From Hydrogenothermaceae bacterium (GTDB lineage Bacteria; Aquificota; Aquificia; Aquificales; Hydrogenothermaceae), in the NCBI GenBank assembly GCA_027052485.1, contig JALUFA010000036.1:1-5665 (forward strand): a stretch of 5,665 nucleotides of DNA, in the 5' to 3' direction. A model generated the notes under the pieces. It saw nothing but the letters and a program-made list of their open reading frames with translations, made no database searches and was not told where the DNA came from. The number at the start of each line of letters is the position of its first letter. The stretch's first letter is position 1. Below are positions 1-5,462 of this stretch, piece by piece. A program made the translations under genes and the position numbers.

Positions 1-241
1 GAAGCGTATATGTGTATCCCGTAGGTGTATCTCCAACCGGGAATGATAAAACATCTGTAGGTTTATCCTTCCCCCGCCACTGTTTGTTTAACTCTTGTAT
101 GGTTTTGTCATCGGTTAAGGTGATACTAAGTTCTACGTTGTCTAAATCAAGCTGTTTTAAAATCTTTTCTGCTGTTTCTTTTACAAACTTTTTGGTGATG
201 TTTCTATCGTAAACCTCTTTATTTACAAGGATTTTATTCAT
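1..241 (-). CDS. ybeY: YbeY endoribonuclease, N-terminal part (runs off the left edge)
   Basis: YbeY is a zinc-dependent endoribonuclease involved in 16S rRNA 3'-end maturation and ribosome quality control. The first 80 codons are present, starting [12 protein letters not shown]. Residues about 39-67 contain the family stretch [17 protein letters not shown], then [15 protein letters not shown], the conserved LN-x-R-x5-TDVLSFP signature. The C-terminal zinc-binding motif of the family (H-G-x-L-H-L-x-G-y-D-H type) would lie beyond the window, so catalytic competence cannot be judged. The ATG lies inside the end of phoH (ATGAATAA, 8-nt overlap), which indicates translational coupling. An AGGT sits 5 nt upstream, weaker than the AGGAGG sites of other genes here. 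The phoH-ybeY pairing is widespread in bacteria and supports the call. Confidence 0.93.
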   Translation of the reverse strand, partial: MNKILVNKEVYDRNITKKFVKETAEKILKQLDLDNVELSITLTDDKTIQELNKQWRGKDKPTDVLSFPVGDTPTGYTYTL

Positions 242-1220
242 TTTTTACCTTTTGATTTTCGTATTTGTCATAGGCTTGTATTATTCTCTGGACGACCGGG
301 TGTCTAACAACGTCTTTTTCTGAAAACTTTACAAAACCAATTCCATCAACATCTTTTAAAACATCCATAGCCTCTACAAGTCCAGACTGAGACACTTTAG
401 GAAGGTCTATCTGGGTTATATCTCCCGTAACTACAGCTTTTGAACCAAATCCTATACGGGTCAAAAACATTTTCATCTGTTCTCTGGTCGTGTTTTGAGC
501 TTCGTCTAGAATAATGAAAGCATCGTTTAGAGTTCTACCCCTCATAAATGCTAATGGTGCAATCTCTATAACATTTTTTTCCAGCATCTCATTTACTTTA
601 TCACTGTCTACCATGTCATATAAAGCATCGTATAAAGGTCTTAGATAAGGGTCAACTTTTTCTGTTAGAGTTCCCGGTAAAAATCCTAGTTTCTCTCCAG
701 CTTCTACGGCAGGTCTTGTAAGGATAATCCTGTTTATCTTTTTTTGTTTTAAGTAAGAAACCGCCATTGCCATAGCAAGGTACGTTTTTCCTGTTCCTGC
801 AGGTCCTATCCCAAAAGTGATTGTGTTATTTTTTATTGTCTCAACGTACTTTTTTTGAGATGGAATTTTTGCCATTATTGGCTTTTTCCTATGGCTAAAA
901 AGGATGGTCTCTCCATCGTCAACGATAAAGTCTTCTTCCTCATCTTTGTGTAGTTTATACCCTAAGGCTAGGTTTTTTACCTGCTGCTGGGTTAAAATGT
1001 GGCCTTTCTCGTAAAGCTTTGCCAGTTTTTGCATAAACTCTTCAAACTTATCTAAAGATTCCTCATCTCCTTCTGCGATGATAGACATTCCCCGTGAAAA
1101 GATTTTTAAGGAAAAAATATCCGAAAAGTACTTTAGATTTTCGTCTCTCTTTCCTGCAATTGTGAAAAATGCGTCATCTGGGATTTGTATTTCTAGCTTT
1201 AAAATATTAAAAACCTCCAC
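234..1220 (-). CDS. phoH: PhoH family P-loop ATPase (YbeZ-like)
   Basis: A cytoplasmic PhoH-type NTPase of 328 codons from the GTG, close to the usual length for the YbeZ/PhoL group. It is thought to act with YbeY in RNA and ribosome metabolism, but its biochemical role is poorly defined. Residues about 9-70 resemble the N-terminal KH-like RNA-binding region ([24 protein letters not shown] corresponds to the LEPADNxRLLxLxGxxDxN pattern in shortened form). The ATPase core has Walker A GPAGTGKT at 139-146, the family block [15 protein letters not shown] at 169-183, Walker B IILDEAQN at 236-243, VVTGD at 263-267 and VVRHPVVQ near 304-311. It follows the por terminator by about 100 bp and overlaps ybeY by 8 nt. 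The start is uncertain: the GTG has no good upstream Shine-Dalgarno, whereas a GGAGGT overlapping it is ideally placed for an in-frame ATT at 1205 (323 codons). Confidence 0.95.
   Translation of the reverse strand: MEVFNILKLEIQIPDDAFFTIAGKRDENLKYFSDIFSLKIFSRGMSIIAEGDEESLDKFEEFMQKLAKLYEKGHILTQQQVKNLALGYKLHKDEEEDFIVDDGETILFSHRKKPIMAKIPSQKKYVETIKNNTITFGIGPAGTGKTYLAMAMAVSYLKQKKINRIILTRPAVEAGEKLGFLPGTLTEKVDPYLRPLYDALYDMVDSDKVNEMLEKNVIEIAPLAFMRGRTLNDAFIILDEAQNTTREQMKMFLTRIGFGSKAVVTGDITQIDLPKVSQSGLVEAMDVLKDVDGIGFVKFSEKDVVRHPVVQRIIQAYDKYENQKVKNE
1213..1218 (-). promoter_or_regulatory. Shine-Dalgarno GGAGGT that questions the phoH start
   Basis: The minus strand reads GTGGAGGTTTTTAATATT at the beginning of phoH. 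The GGAGGT covers codons 1-3 of the GTG reading. It stands 7 nt before an in-frame ATT (1205-1203), the same spacing range (7-9 nt) seen for porG, porD, porA and the FAD gene. No in-frame ATG, GTG or TTG follows at a suitable distance. An in-frame TAA six codons upstream limits the possible starts to this short segment. Confidence 0.6.
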
Positions 1221-1235
1221 TAAGATTTTGCCTTT

Positions 1236-1264
1236 AATTTATGGAAATTTGGTAGGAAAATCAA
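1236..1264 (-). promoter_or_regulatory. Candidate sigma-70-type promoter for phoH-ybeY
   Basis: On the minus strand TTGATT (1264-1259) is followed by a 17-nt spacer and TAAATT (1241-1236); each hexamer matches 4 of 6 consensus bases. It lies between the por terminator and phoH, where a promoter is expected. The predicted transcript start near 1229 would leave only about 9 nt before the GTG but about 24 nt before the ATT candidate, with the GGAGGT inside the leader. The matches are modest in AT-rich DNA, so this is tentative. Confidence 0.35.
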
Positions 1265-1273
1265 GGATTAGGG

Positions 1274-1306
1274 TAAAAAGATAATAGAAGGGGAGAAAAA
1301 CTCCCC
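1274..1306 (-). terminator. Intrinsic terminator after porB
   Basis: On the minus strand a perfect 6-bp stem GGGGAG/CTCCCC (1306-1301 with 1295-1290) encloses a TTTTT loop. It is followed by a pyrimidine- and T-rich tail (TTCTATTATCTTTTT). It starts 17 nt after the porB stop and ends the por operon before phoH. The stem is short and the T-run is interrupted, so read-through into phoH is possible. On the plus strand the same hairpin has no T-run after it. Confidence 0.6.
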
Positions 1307-1322
1307 AAAGTGATATTGAAAT

Positions 1323-2342
1323 TTAGTTTTCTTCTTTTGGAAGTTCAAACAGTTTTTCGTAGTCTACGCCTTCTTTTTCTGCAAGTTTCTTAGACATCTC
1401 TTCTAAGGCTAATAGGTGGTTCCACTTTTCATCTACTTCTTTTTGAATTTTTTCAACGATTTCTGGGTATTTGAGTACGTGCTTCCATCTAGGCTGAGCT
1501 GCGATGTACTCTTCAATTGGTTTAGGTCTTTTTGGTTTTACGTTTACTTTCCAGTACTTACCGTCAATAACTTCATAAACAGGCCAGTATCTAGTTTCTA
1601 CAGCAAGTTTGGCAAGTCTCATTGTGTCTTCGGGAGCAAATCTCCATGAGAGGGTACAAGGCTGTAGAACGTTTATAAACTTAGGTCCTTTGAAAGACAT
1701 TGCCTTTTTCACTTTTTTAGTTAAGTCTCTATAGATGTGGGGTGCAGCCTGTGCTGTGTAAGGTATTCCGTGGGCTGCCATAATCATTGTAAGGTCTTTT
1801 CTTGGCTCCTGTTTTCCTATCTTTTCTTTTCCTACAGGTGTTGTTTTTGTGTAAGCTCCGATTGGTGTTGCAGATGATTTTTGATAACCGGTGTTCTGGT
1901 ATCCTTCGTTGTTGTAGCACACGTATAAAAAGTCATGGCCCCTCTCTACTGTAGCAGATAGAGACTGGAATCCGATATCGTACGTTCCACCGTCTCCACC
2001 AAAGGCAACGAACTTCACTTCTTTATCGTAAAGGCCTTTTTTCTTTAGTACTTTGTATGCCGCTTCTACACCACCGATAACGGCTGCTGCTGACTGGAAA
2101 TTAACGTGTATCCATGGTACGTTCCACGCAGTTACAGGGTAAACACCTGTTGTAACCTCAAGACAACCTGTAGCAGTTGATACAACTACTGGCTCATCTA
2201 TTGCAAGGAGTACCTCGTTAACGATTGGAGGAATACCACAACCGATACACATTCTATGTCCAGGAGCTAAAGGCATTCCTCCAAAGTCTTCTTTATTTGA
2301 AGCAAGTTCTGCTAATAATGCTATTGGTCTTTTTTTTGCCAT
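1323..2342 (-). CDS. porB: Pyruvate:ferredoxin oxidoreductase, beta subunit
   Basis: The beta subunit binds thiamine diphosphate and one [4Fe-4S] cluster in the enzyme that interconverts pyruvate plus CoA with acetyl-CoA plus CO2, using ferredoxin. The 339 residues match the usual size (about 310-340). Candidate cluster ligands are C32 and C35 in GHRMCIGCGIP, C60 in STATGCLE and C229 in LQPCTLSW. The thiamine diphosphate/Mg motif runs from GGDGG (115-119) to CYNNEGYQNTG (142-152), with D117 and N144/N145 as expected ligands. The C-terminal part (about 260-339) is charged and helical, as in other PorB proteins. The ATG is 2 nt after the porA TAG, with GAGG 8 nt upstream inside the last porA codons, so expression should be coupled to porA. 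It is the last gene of the por cluster. A related 2-oxoacid as substrate cannot be excluded, but the four-gene layout and motifs favour pyruvate. Confidence 0.93.
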   Translation of the reverse strand: MAKKRPIALLAELASNKEDFGGMPLAPGHRMCIGCGIPPIVNEVLLAIDEPVVVSTATGCLEVTTGVYPVTAWNVPWIHVNFQSAAAVIGGVEAAYKVLKKKGLYDKEVKFVAFGGDGGTYDIGFQSLSATVERGHDFLYVCYNNEGYQNTGYQKSSATPIGAYTKTTPVGKEKIGKQEPRKDLTMIMAAHGIPYTAQAAPHIYRDLTKKVKKAMSFKGPKFINVLQPCTLSWRFAPEDTMRLAKLAVETRYWPVYEVIDGKYWKVNVKPKRPKPIEEYIAAQPRWKHVLKYPEIVEKIQKEVDEKWNHLLALEEMSKKLAEKEGVDYEKLFELPKEEN

Positions 2343-2344
2343 GG

Positions 2345-3538
2345 CTATTCCCTCACTTGTAAGTATTCTACTAGGTTTTCTCTTGTATCAATACCTTTTT
2401 CAAGTCTTTCAACCCTTTCAAAGGCTTTCATGAACTCTTCTTCGTGAACTTCTCTACCACCAAGTCCATATATAAAGTTGTGTAAGAGAGGTTTGTTTTC
2501 TGAGTCTGATAGGGATGCTGCAACGTCTTTAAATAAAGGTCCACCTATTCCGTCAAAAGAATCTGCCCTATCTAGCACTACTACGCCTTTTGCCTTTGAA
2601 AGAGCTTTTGCTATCTCTTTTCTTGGGAATGGTCTAAATAAAGTAATTTTAACAGCTCCAACTTTTTTACCCTGGGCTCTCAATTTGTCTACTGCATCTT
2701 TCAGGGTACCAAAAGATGAACCCATTGAAATTCCAATATACTCGGCATCTTCAGTTTGGTACTCTTCTATGAAGTCGTACTTTTTACCTGAGATTTCTGC
2801 AAATTCATCAAACACTTCTCTAACTATGTCGTAAACTTTTAGGAAATCTACGTGCTGCTGGTACTTACACTCTGTATAGTAGTCTGGTTGAGCTGTTGCT
2901 CCGTACGTAACAGGATGATCTATATCTAAAAGAGGATAAGGTATTCTGTGGATACCAGAAGGTCCTACAAAGTTTTGAACAGTTTCATCGTCTAGTAGCT
3001 CAACGTTTTCAATTGAGTGTGAAACTATATATCCATCGTAGTTAACAATTATTGGGAACATAGCCTTTTCTGAGATTTTTACAGCCATTAAGATGTGGTG
3101 ATACGCTTCCTGTGCGTTTTCTGCAAATAGAGAAATCCAGCTTGTATCCCTTGTAAGCATTGAGTCGGCATGGTCACAGTGGATAGATAGTGGGGCAGAC
3201 AGTGCTCTGTTAACGTCTAAAAGAACTATTGGAAGTCTCATACCAGATGCTATATAGAGGTTTTCTACCATATATGCGATACCTGGTCCAGCTGAGGCTG
3301 TGATTGTTCTAGCACCTGCTGCAGCTGCCCCTATACATGCAGCCATTGCTGAGTGTTCCCCTTCTACTGCTACCATATCTGTATCTACTTCACCATTTGC
3401 AACGTACTCTGCAAAAAATCCCATTAACTCTGTTTGCGGAGAAATAGGATAAACAGCAGCTACATCAAAGTTTATCTGTCTCATAGCTTCTGCTGCAGCC
3501 TGATTACCTGTTAGAGCAACAACTTTTTTAGTTGCCAT
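2345..3538 (-). CDS. porA: Pyruvate:ferredoxin oxidoreductase, alpha subunit
   Basis: The alpha subunit (397 residues, close to the roughly 390 of four-subunit enzymes) supplies the pyrimidine-side thiamine diphosphate domain and the transketolase C-terminal-like domain. Visible signatures are GNQAAAEAMR at 11-20, YPISPQT at 30-36 (typical of the alpha/domain I substrate loop), VEGEHSAM at 58-65 carrying the conserved acidic residue region for cofactor activation, and ASAGPG at 81-86. The second domain begins around residue 250 (EYIGISMGSSFGT) and contains the KITLFRPFP segment, followed by VVVLDRADSF. The ATG has AGGAGGT 7 nt upstream (3552-3546), the cleanest site in the cluster. The gene follows porD by 28 bp and is followed by porB after 2 bp, so it most likely shares a transcript with both. 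No frameshift or missing motif is apparent. Confidence 0.94.
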   Translation of the reverse strand: MATKKVVALTGNQAAAEAMRQINFDVAAVYPISPQTELMGFFAEYVANGEVDTDMVAVEGEHSAMAACIGAAAAGARTITASAGPGIAYMVENLYIASGMRLPIVLLDVNRALSAPLSIHCDHADSMLTRDTSWISLFAENAQEAYHHILMAVKISEKAMFPIIVNYDGYIVSHSIENVELLDDETVQNFVGPSGIHRIPYPLLDIDHPVTYGATAQPDYYTECKYQQHVDFLKVYDIVREVFDEFAEISGKKYDFIEEYQTEDAEYIGISMGSSFGTLKDAVDKLRAQGKKVGAVKITLFRPFPRKEIAKALSKAKGVVVLDRADSFDGIGGPLFKDVAASLSDSENKPLLHNFIYGLGGREVHEEEFMKAFERVERLEKGIDTRENLVEYLQVRE

Positions 3539-3566
3539 TATTTATACCTCCTCGTATTTACCACTC

Positions 3567-3875
3567 TTATTCTAACTCTTGAAGTTTAATTTCCATTTCA
3601 GGAACCATCTCTAGTGCGTCGTAAGGACATTCAACAGCACAGATTCCACATCCTTTGCAGTACTCAAAATCTGTCTCGTATCTTTCTTTTGAAGATACTG
3701 GAATAGAGTCATCAGGACAGAATATCCAGCATATTAGACAGTGGGTACATTTATCATAATTTAAAACGGGTCTAAGCATTCTCCATGAACCGGTGTGGTT
3801 GATTCTACTTGAGCCGGGTTCCGGAACGATTGAACCTATGGGTATCTCGTGCCAAGGTTTTAGTTCGTATGACAT
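3567..3875 (-). CDS. porD: Pyruvate:ferredoxin oxidoreductase, delta subunit (2[4Fe-4S] ferredoxin-like)
   Basis: This 102-residue electron-transfer subunit passes electrons between the beta-subunit cluster and external ferredoxin. Two complete CxxCxxCxxxCP motifs bind two [4Fe-4S] clusters: C43, C46, C49, C53 and C73, C76, C79, C83. The N-terminal 40 residues (PWHEIPIGSIVPEPGSS, then NHTGSWRMLRPV) are the characteristic PorD leader, which separates it from a free ferredoxin. The size matches PorD proteins of about 100 residues. The ATG has AGGAGGT 9 nt upstream. The 77-bp gap from porG is the longest within the cluster and contains its own promoter-like sequence and an inverted repeat, so porDAB may be transcribed apart from porG as well as with it. 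Confidence 0.94.
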   Translation of the reverse strand: MSYELKPWHEIPIGSIVPEPGSSRINHTGSWRMLRPVLNYDKCTHCLICWIFCPDDSIPVSSKERYETDFEYCKGCGICAVECPYDALEMVPEMEIKLQELE

Positions 3876-3918
3876 TGTATATAAACCTCCTAATCTCTTT
3901 ATCTGTAAATGAGTTTAT

Positions 3919-3946
3919 TTTATAACAGCGTTATATTTTATGACAA
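3919..3946 (-). promoter_or_regulatory. Internal promoter candidate driving porDAB
   Basis: On the minus strand TTGTCA (3946-3941, 5 of 6 to TTGACA) is followed by a 16-nt spacer and TATAAA (3924-3919, 5 of 6 to TATAAT). A TGT just before the -10 gives an extended -10 (TG-n-TATAAA). The predicted start near 3912 gives a leader of about 37 nt with the porD ribosome site inside it. The inverted repeat at 3921-3935 fills part of the spacer and covers most of the -10, the position expected for a repressor operator. Confidence 0.55.
3921..3935. repeat. Inverted repeat, second copy of the por operator candidate
   Basis: TATAACA-G-CGTTATA on the plus strand is a 7-1-7 inverted repeat with one broken pair (A opposite C next to the centre). 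It matches the copy at 4583-4597 at 14 of 15 positions. On the minus strand the shared block extends to ATATAACRCTGTTATAAAAT, 20 nt with one difference. The conservation is in non-coding DNA, and it overlaps the porD promoter candidate. The cognate regulator is unknown. Confidence 0.6.
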
Positions 3947-3952
3947 AAGCCA

Positions 3953-4552
3953 CTAATCAGCTTTGTATACCTCGTTATAACCTCTTTCTAGAGCCTTTAA
4001 GTTTTGAGGTAGTAAAGCTCTAAGTTTAGAGCTAGCTTCAAATGACTCTGTAATTTCCTGTTTTAGTGAGTCTAGGTCTACGATTCCAGTTGCCTTTGCA
4101 ACTGCTCCTAAAACTGCTGTGTTTGGTATGTTTCTTCCAAACTCATCTAAAGCAATTTGAGAGGCGTTAACTATCCAAAGCTCGTTGTTTGGTATTCCAA
4201 GTATCTGTCTAACCTTTTCAGGTGGGAAGTTTGTATTTACTATAAAAATAGTATTTTCATCGGTTCCTTTTACTATTACATCCTTTATTGTAAATAAAAG
4301 TGATGGGTCTGTTATGATTACAATGTCTGGTTCTTCAACAGGAGCTCTTGTGTTAATAGGGTTTTCACTGATTCTTGTTGAAACTTTAACAGGTGTTCCT
4401 GACCTTTCAAGTCCAAACTCAGGCATAGCTTGACCGTACTTTCCTCTGATGATAGCTGCAGAGGATAGCATTTTAGCTGCAGTAACTGTTCCCTGACCGC
4501 CTCTTCCGTGCCAACGAACTTCAATTGTTGGTTTATTTAATGCAACAGCCAT
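3953..4552 (-). CDS. porG: Pyruvate:ferredoxin oxidoreductase, gamma subunit
   Basis: The gamma subunit is a 2-oxoacid:acceptor oxidoreductase catalytic-domain protein that completes the four-subunit enzyme; the family is generally associated with CoA binding or domain architecture equivalent to domain III of fused enzymes. From the ATG at 4552 it has 199 residues, close to the typical 180-200. Signatures are EVRWHGRGGQGTVTAAKML at 11-29, MPEFGLERSGTPV at 43-55, the EEPDIVIITDP strand at 73-83 and NTAVLGAVAKATG at 144-156. The open frame extends nine codons upstream to a TTG (4579), but an AGGAGGT lies within that extension, 9 nt before the ATG, so the ATG is preferred. It is first in the cluster, 77 bp ahead of porD. 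The G-D-A-B order is the same as in the Thermotoga por cluster. Confidence 0.93.
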   Translation of the reverse strand: MAVALNKPTIEVRWHGRGGQGTVTAAKMLSSAAIIRGKYGQAMPEFGLERSGTPVKVSTRISENPINTRAPVEEPDIVIITDPSLLFTIKDVIVKGTDENTIFIVNTNFPPEKVRQILGIPNNELWIVNASQIALDEFGRNIPNTAVLGAVAKATGIVDLDSLKQEITESFEASSKLRALLPQNLKALERGYNEVYKAD

Positions 4553-4561
4553 GATTGTTAA

Positions 4562-4568
4562 ACCTCCT
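4562..4568 (-). promoter_or_regulatory. porG: Shine-Dalgarno AGGAGGT fixing the porG start
   Basis: AGGAGGT on the minus strand stands 9 nt before the ATG at 4552-4550. It falls inside the reading frame that would begin at the TTG at 4579, which argues against that longer start. The TTG also has no comparable site upstream, and it lies only a few bases from the -10 candidate. Confidence 0.8.
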
Positions 4569-4580
4569 AAACAGGGCAAT

Positions 4581-4588
4581 TTTATAAC
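4581..4588 (-). promoter_or_regulatory. Extended -10 candidate for the por operon
   Basis: On the minus strand TGTTATAAA gives an extended -10 (TG-n-TATAAA, hexamer at 4586-4581) at the downstream edge of the first inverted repeat, exactly as in the porD copy. No convincing -35 lies 16-18 nt upstream. The predicted start near 4574 leaves about 22 nt to the porG ATG, with the ribosome site inside. An alternative is TTGTGT-17-TATCAT (-10 at 4606-4601), which would place the inverted repeat over the transcript start. The two cannot be separated by eye. Confidence 0.45.
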
Positions 4589-4597
4589 AGTGTTATA
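4583..4597. repeat. Perfect inverted repeat, first copy of the por operator candidate
   Basis: TATAACA-G-TGTTATA is a perfect 7-1-7 inverted repeat in the porG leader/promoter region, 31 bp upstream of the porG ATG. A second copy with one substitution lies in front of porD (3921-3935). The 7-1-7 geometry recalls Fur/PerR-type boxes, but the half-site is not the standard one, and several other dimeric regulator families bind sites of similar size. Confidence 0.65.
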
Positions 4598-4639
4598 TAA
4601 ATGATATCACTATTGGGATTTAAACACAAATGAGGAGAT

Positions 4640-4668
4640 TTGAAAATTTTTTGATGTTGGATTATAAT
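4640..4668 (+). promoter_or_regulatory. Promoter of tRNA-His
   Basis: TTGAAA (4640-4645), a 17-nt spacer and a perfect TATAAT (4663-4668) precede the tRNA. The predicted start near 4675 leaves a leader of roughly 9 nt. This is the strongest sigma-70-type promoter in the window. It is divergent from the por promoter, in a shared non-coding region of about 130 bp. Confidence 0.8.
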
Positions 4669-4683
4669 ATGTAGCCTAAGTGT

Positions 4684-4757
4684 GGAGGGTGTAGCTCAGC
4701 TGGCAGAGCACGAGGTTGTGGCCCTCGGGGTCGCGGGTTCAAGTCCCGTCACCCTCC
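4684..4757 (+). tRNA. tRNA-His (anticodon GTG)
   Basis: A complete cloverleaf can be drawn. The acceptor stem pairs 4685-4691 with 4750-4756 (7 of 7). The D stem is GCTC/GAGC around loop AGCTGGCA. The anticodon stem CGAGG/CCTCG encloses TTGTGGC with GTG at 4718-4720. A five-base variable loop follows, then the T arm GCGGG-TTCAAGT-CCCGT with one G-T pair. The extra 5' G (4684) facing C73 (4757) is the identity feature of histidine tRNA. The genomic sequence continues CCT, so the CCA end is not fully encoded and must be added after transcription. It is the only plus-strand gene seen. A T-rich stretch (4760-4772) follows, but no separate terminator hairpin is visible. Confidence 0.97.
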
Positions 4758-4772
4758 CCTTTAATCTTTTAT

Positions 4773-5384
4773 CTACTTTCCTTTAGGAACATCATGTATA
4801 ACAACGTTTTTGCCAGCCCATTTACTCATAATATCACAGGCAACATGAACTCCTGAGCCACTTGCAGAAGCAACCATTGTAAAACAGCCTGCAGCGTTTC
4901 CAGCAACCCAAACACCATCTTTTACTCTAAACATCCCGTCGTGTTTTATCATGATTTTTCCCGGTCTTGGGGATGTTATATTAGGTACAACTTCAACGTC
5001 TAAGCCTTCTATGTTAAACTCGTGGAAACCTGTTGCCAGAACAATGTTATCTGCTAGATACTCTTTTCCTTTTTCCGTTTGAACCTTGAAACCGTCATTG
5101 GTTTCTTCTATTTTTACTACTCTATCATCTTCAAATTTGACATTTTCATACTCTAACGCCTGTTCTTTGAGTTGTTTTAAAAACTCTTTTCCTAGTGTAC
5201 CCTTTGGTACTCCTGGAACGTTGTTAAGTAAAGCCTTCATAAGGTCTGAACCACCTTCATTATCAATGATTAGATATTTTCTGTTTTTAGACCATTCAAA
5301 TCTATCATTTGCAGAACCTAAAGTGATAGCACATGATAAACCTGCAGGACCTCCGCCTACAATCAGTACGTCAAATTTTTCCAT
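4773..5384 (-). CDS. Short FAD-binding protein, thioredoxin-reductase-like without the NADPH domain
   Basis: A 203-residue protein with the Rossmann-type FAD fold of the pyridine nucleotide-disulfide oxidoreductase superfamily. Residues 5-16 (DVLIVGGGPAGL) are the GxGxxG-class dinucleotide motif, 115-119 (VLATG) the ATG motif, and 157-166 (GVWVAGNAAG) the second FAD motif, with Asn163 where the family usually has Asp. Thioredoxin reductases are about 310 residues; here the NADPH-binding domain and redox CxxC expected between the ATG motif and the second FAD motif are absent, replaced by about 37 residues. Cysteines are only C18, C167 and C183. The ATG has AGGAGG 8 nt upstream. The gene appears intact with a regular stop, so this looks like a genuine minimal form, not a broken gene. 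It would need electrons from a partner. Its substrate is unknown. Its 3' end faces the tRNA-His 3' end about 15 bp away. Confidence 0.8.
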   Translation of the reverse strand: MEKFDVLIVGGGPAGLSCAITLGSANDRFEWSKNRKYLIIDNEGGSDLMKALLNNVPGVPKGTLGKEFLKQLKEQALEYENVKFEDDRVVKIEETNDGFKVQTEKGKEYLADNIVLATGFHEFNIEGLDVEVVPNITSPRPGKIMIKHDGMFRVKDGVWVAGNAAGCFTMVASASGSGVHVACDIMSKWAGKNVVIHDVPKGK

Positions 5385-5462
5385 GGAATTTTCCTCCTTT
5401 TTATTAATTTTTATTTTTTTATTTTGATTTAAGTCTAAAATTGAATAAATGATTTTTCTCGT
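5385..5462. other. Extremely AT-rich leader before the short FAD gene
   Basis: The 78 bp between the partial membrane protein gene and the FAD gene are almost pure A/T. On the minus strand there are long A-tracts (AAATAAAAAAATAAAAATTAAT) directly before AAAGGAGG. I see no hairpin terminator for the upstream gene and no convincing -35/-10 pair. The A-tracts could act as an UP-like element or an unstructured leader. Confidence 0.4.

Noticed and set aside
12..212. 66-codon plus-strand open frame opposite ybeY
   Set aside because: The minus strand encodes a clear YbeY signature; the plus frame has no support.
1078..1284. Plus-strand open frame across the phoH start and its upstream gap
   Set aside because: It is antisense to the phoH N-terminus, contains the inverse of the por terminator region, has no ribosome site and its protein has no recognisable features.
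2478..2834. 118-codon plus-strand open frame inside porA
   Set aside because: It is fully antisense to a strongly conserved gene, with no ribosome site or motif; it is best explained as a shadow frame.
3974..3981. GTTATAAC near the porG stop as a third operator copy
   Set aside because: Only an 8-bp palindrome, inside coding sequence, without the 7-1-7 arrangement of the other two.
4553..4579. Longer porG reading frame beginning at TTG 4579
   Set aside because: The nine extra codons contain the AGGAGGT ribosome site for the ATG at 4552, the TTG has no site of its own, and the extension overlaps the promoter region.
5086..5427. 113-codon plus-strand open frame opposite the FAD gene
   Set aside because: It is antisense to the flavoprotein, and its hydrophobic C-terminus comes from the A/T tracts of the intergenic leader.
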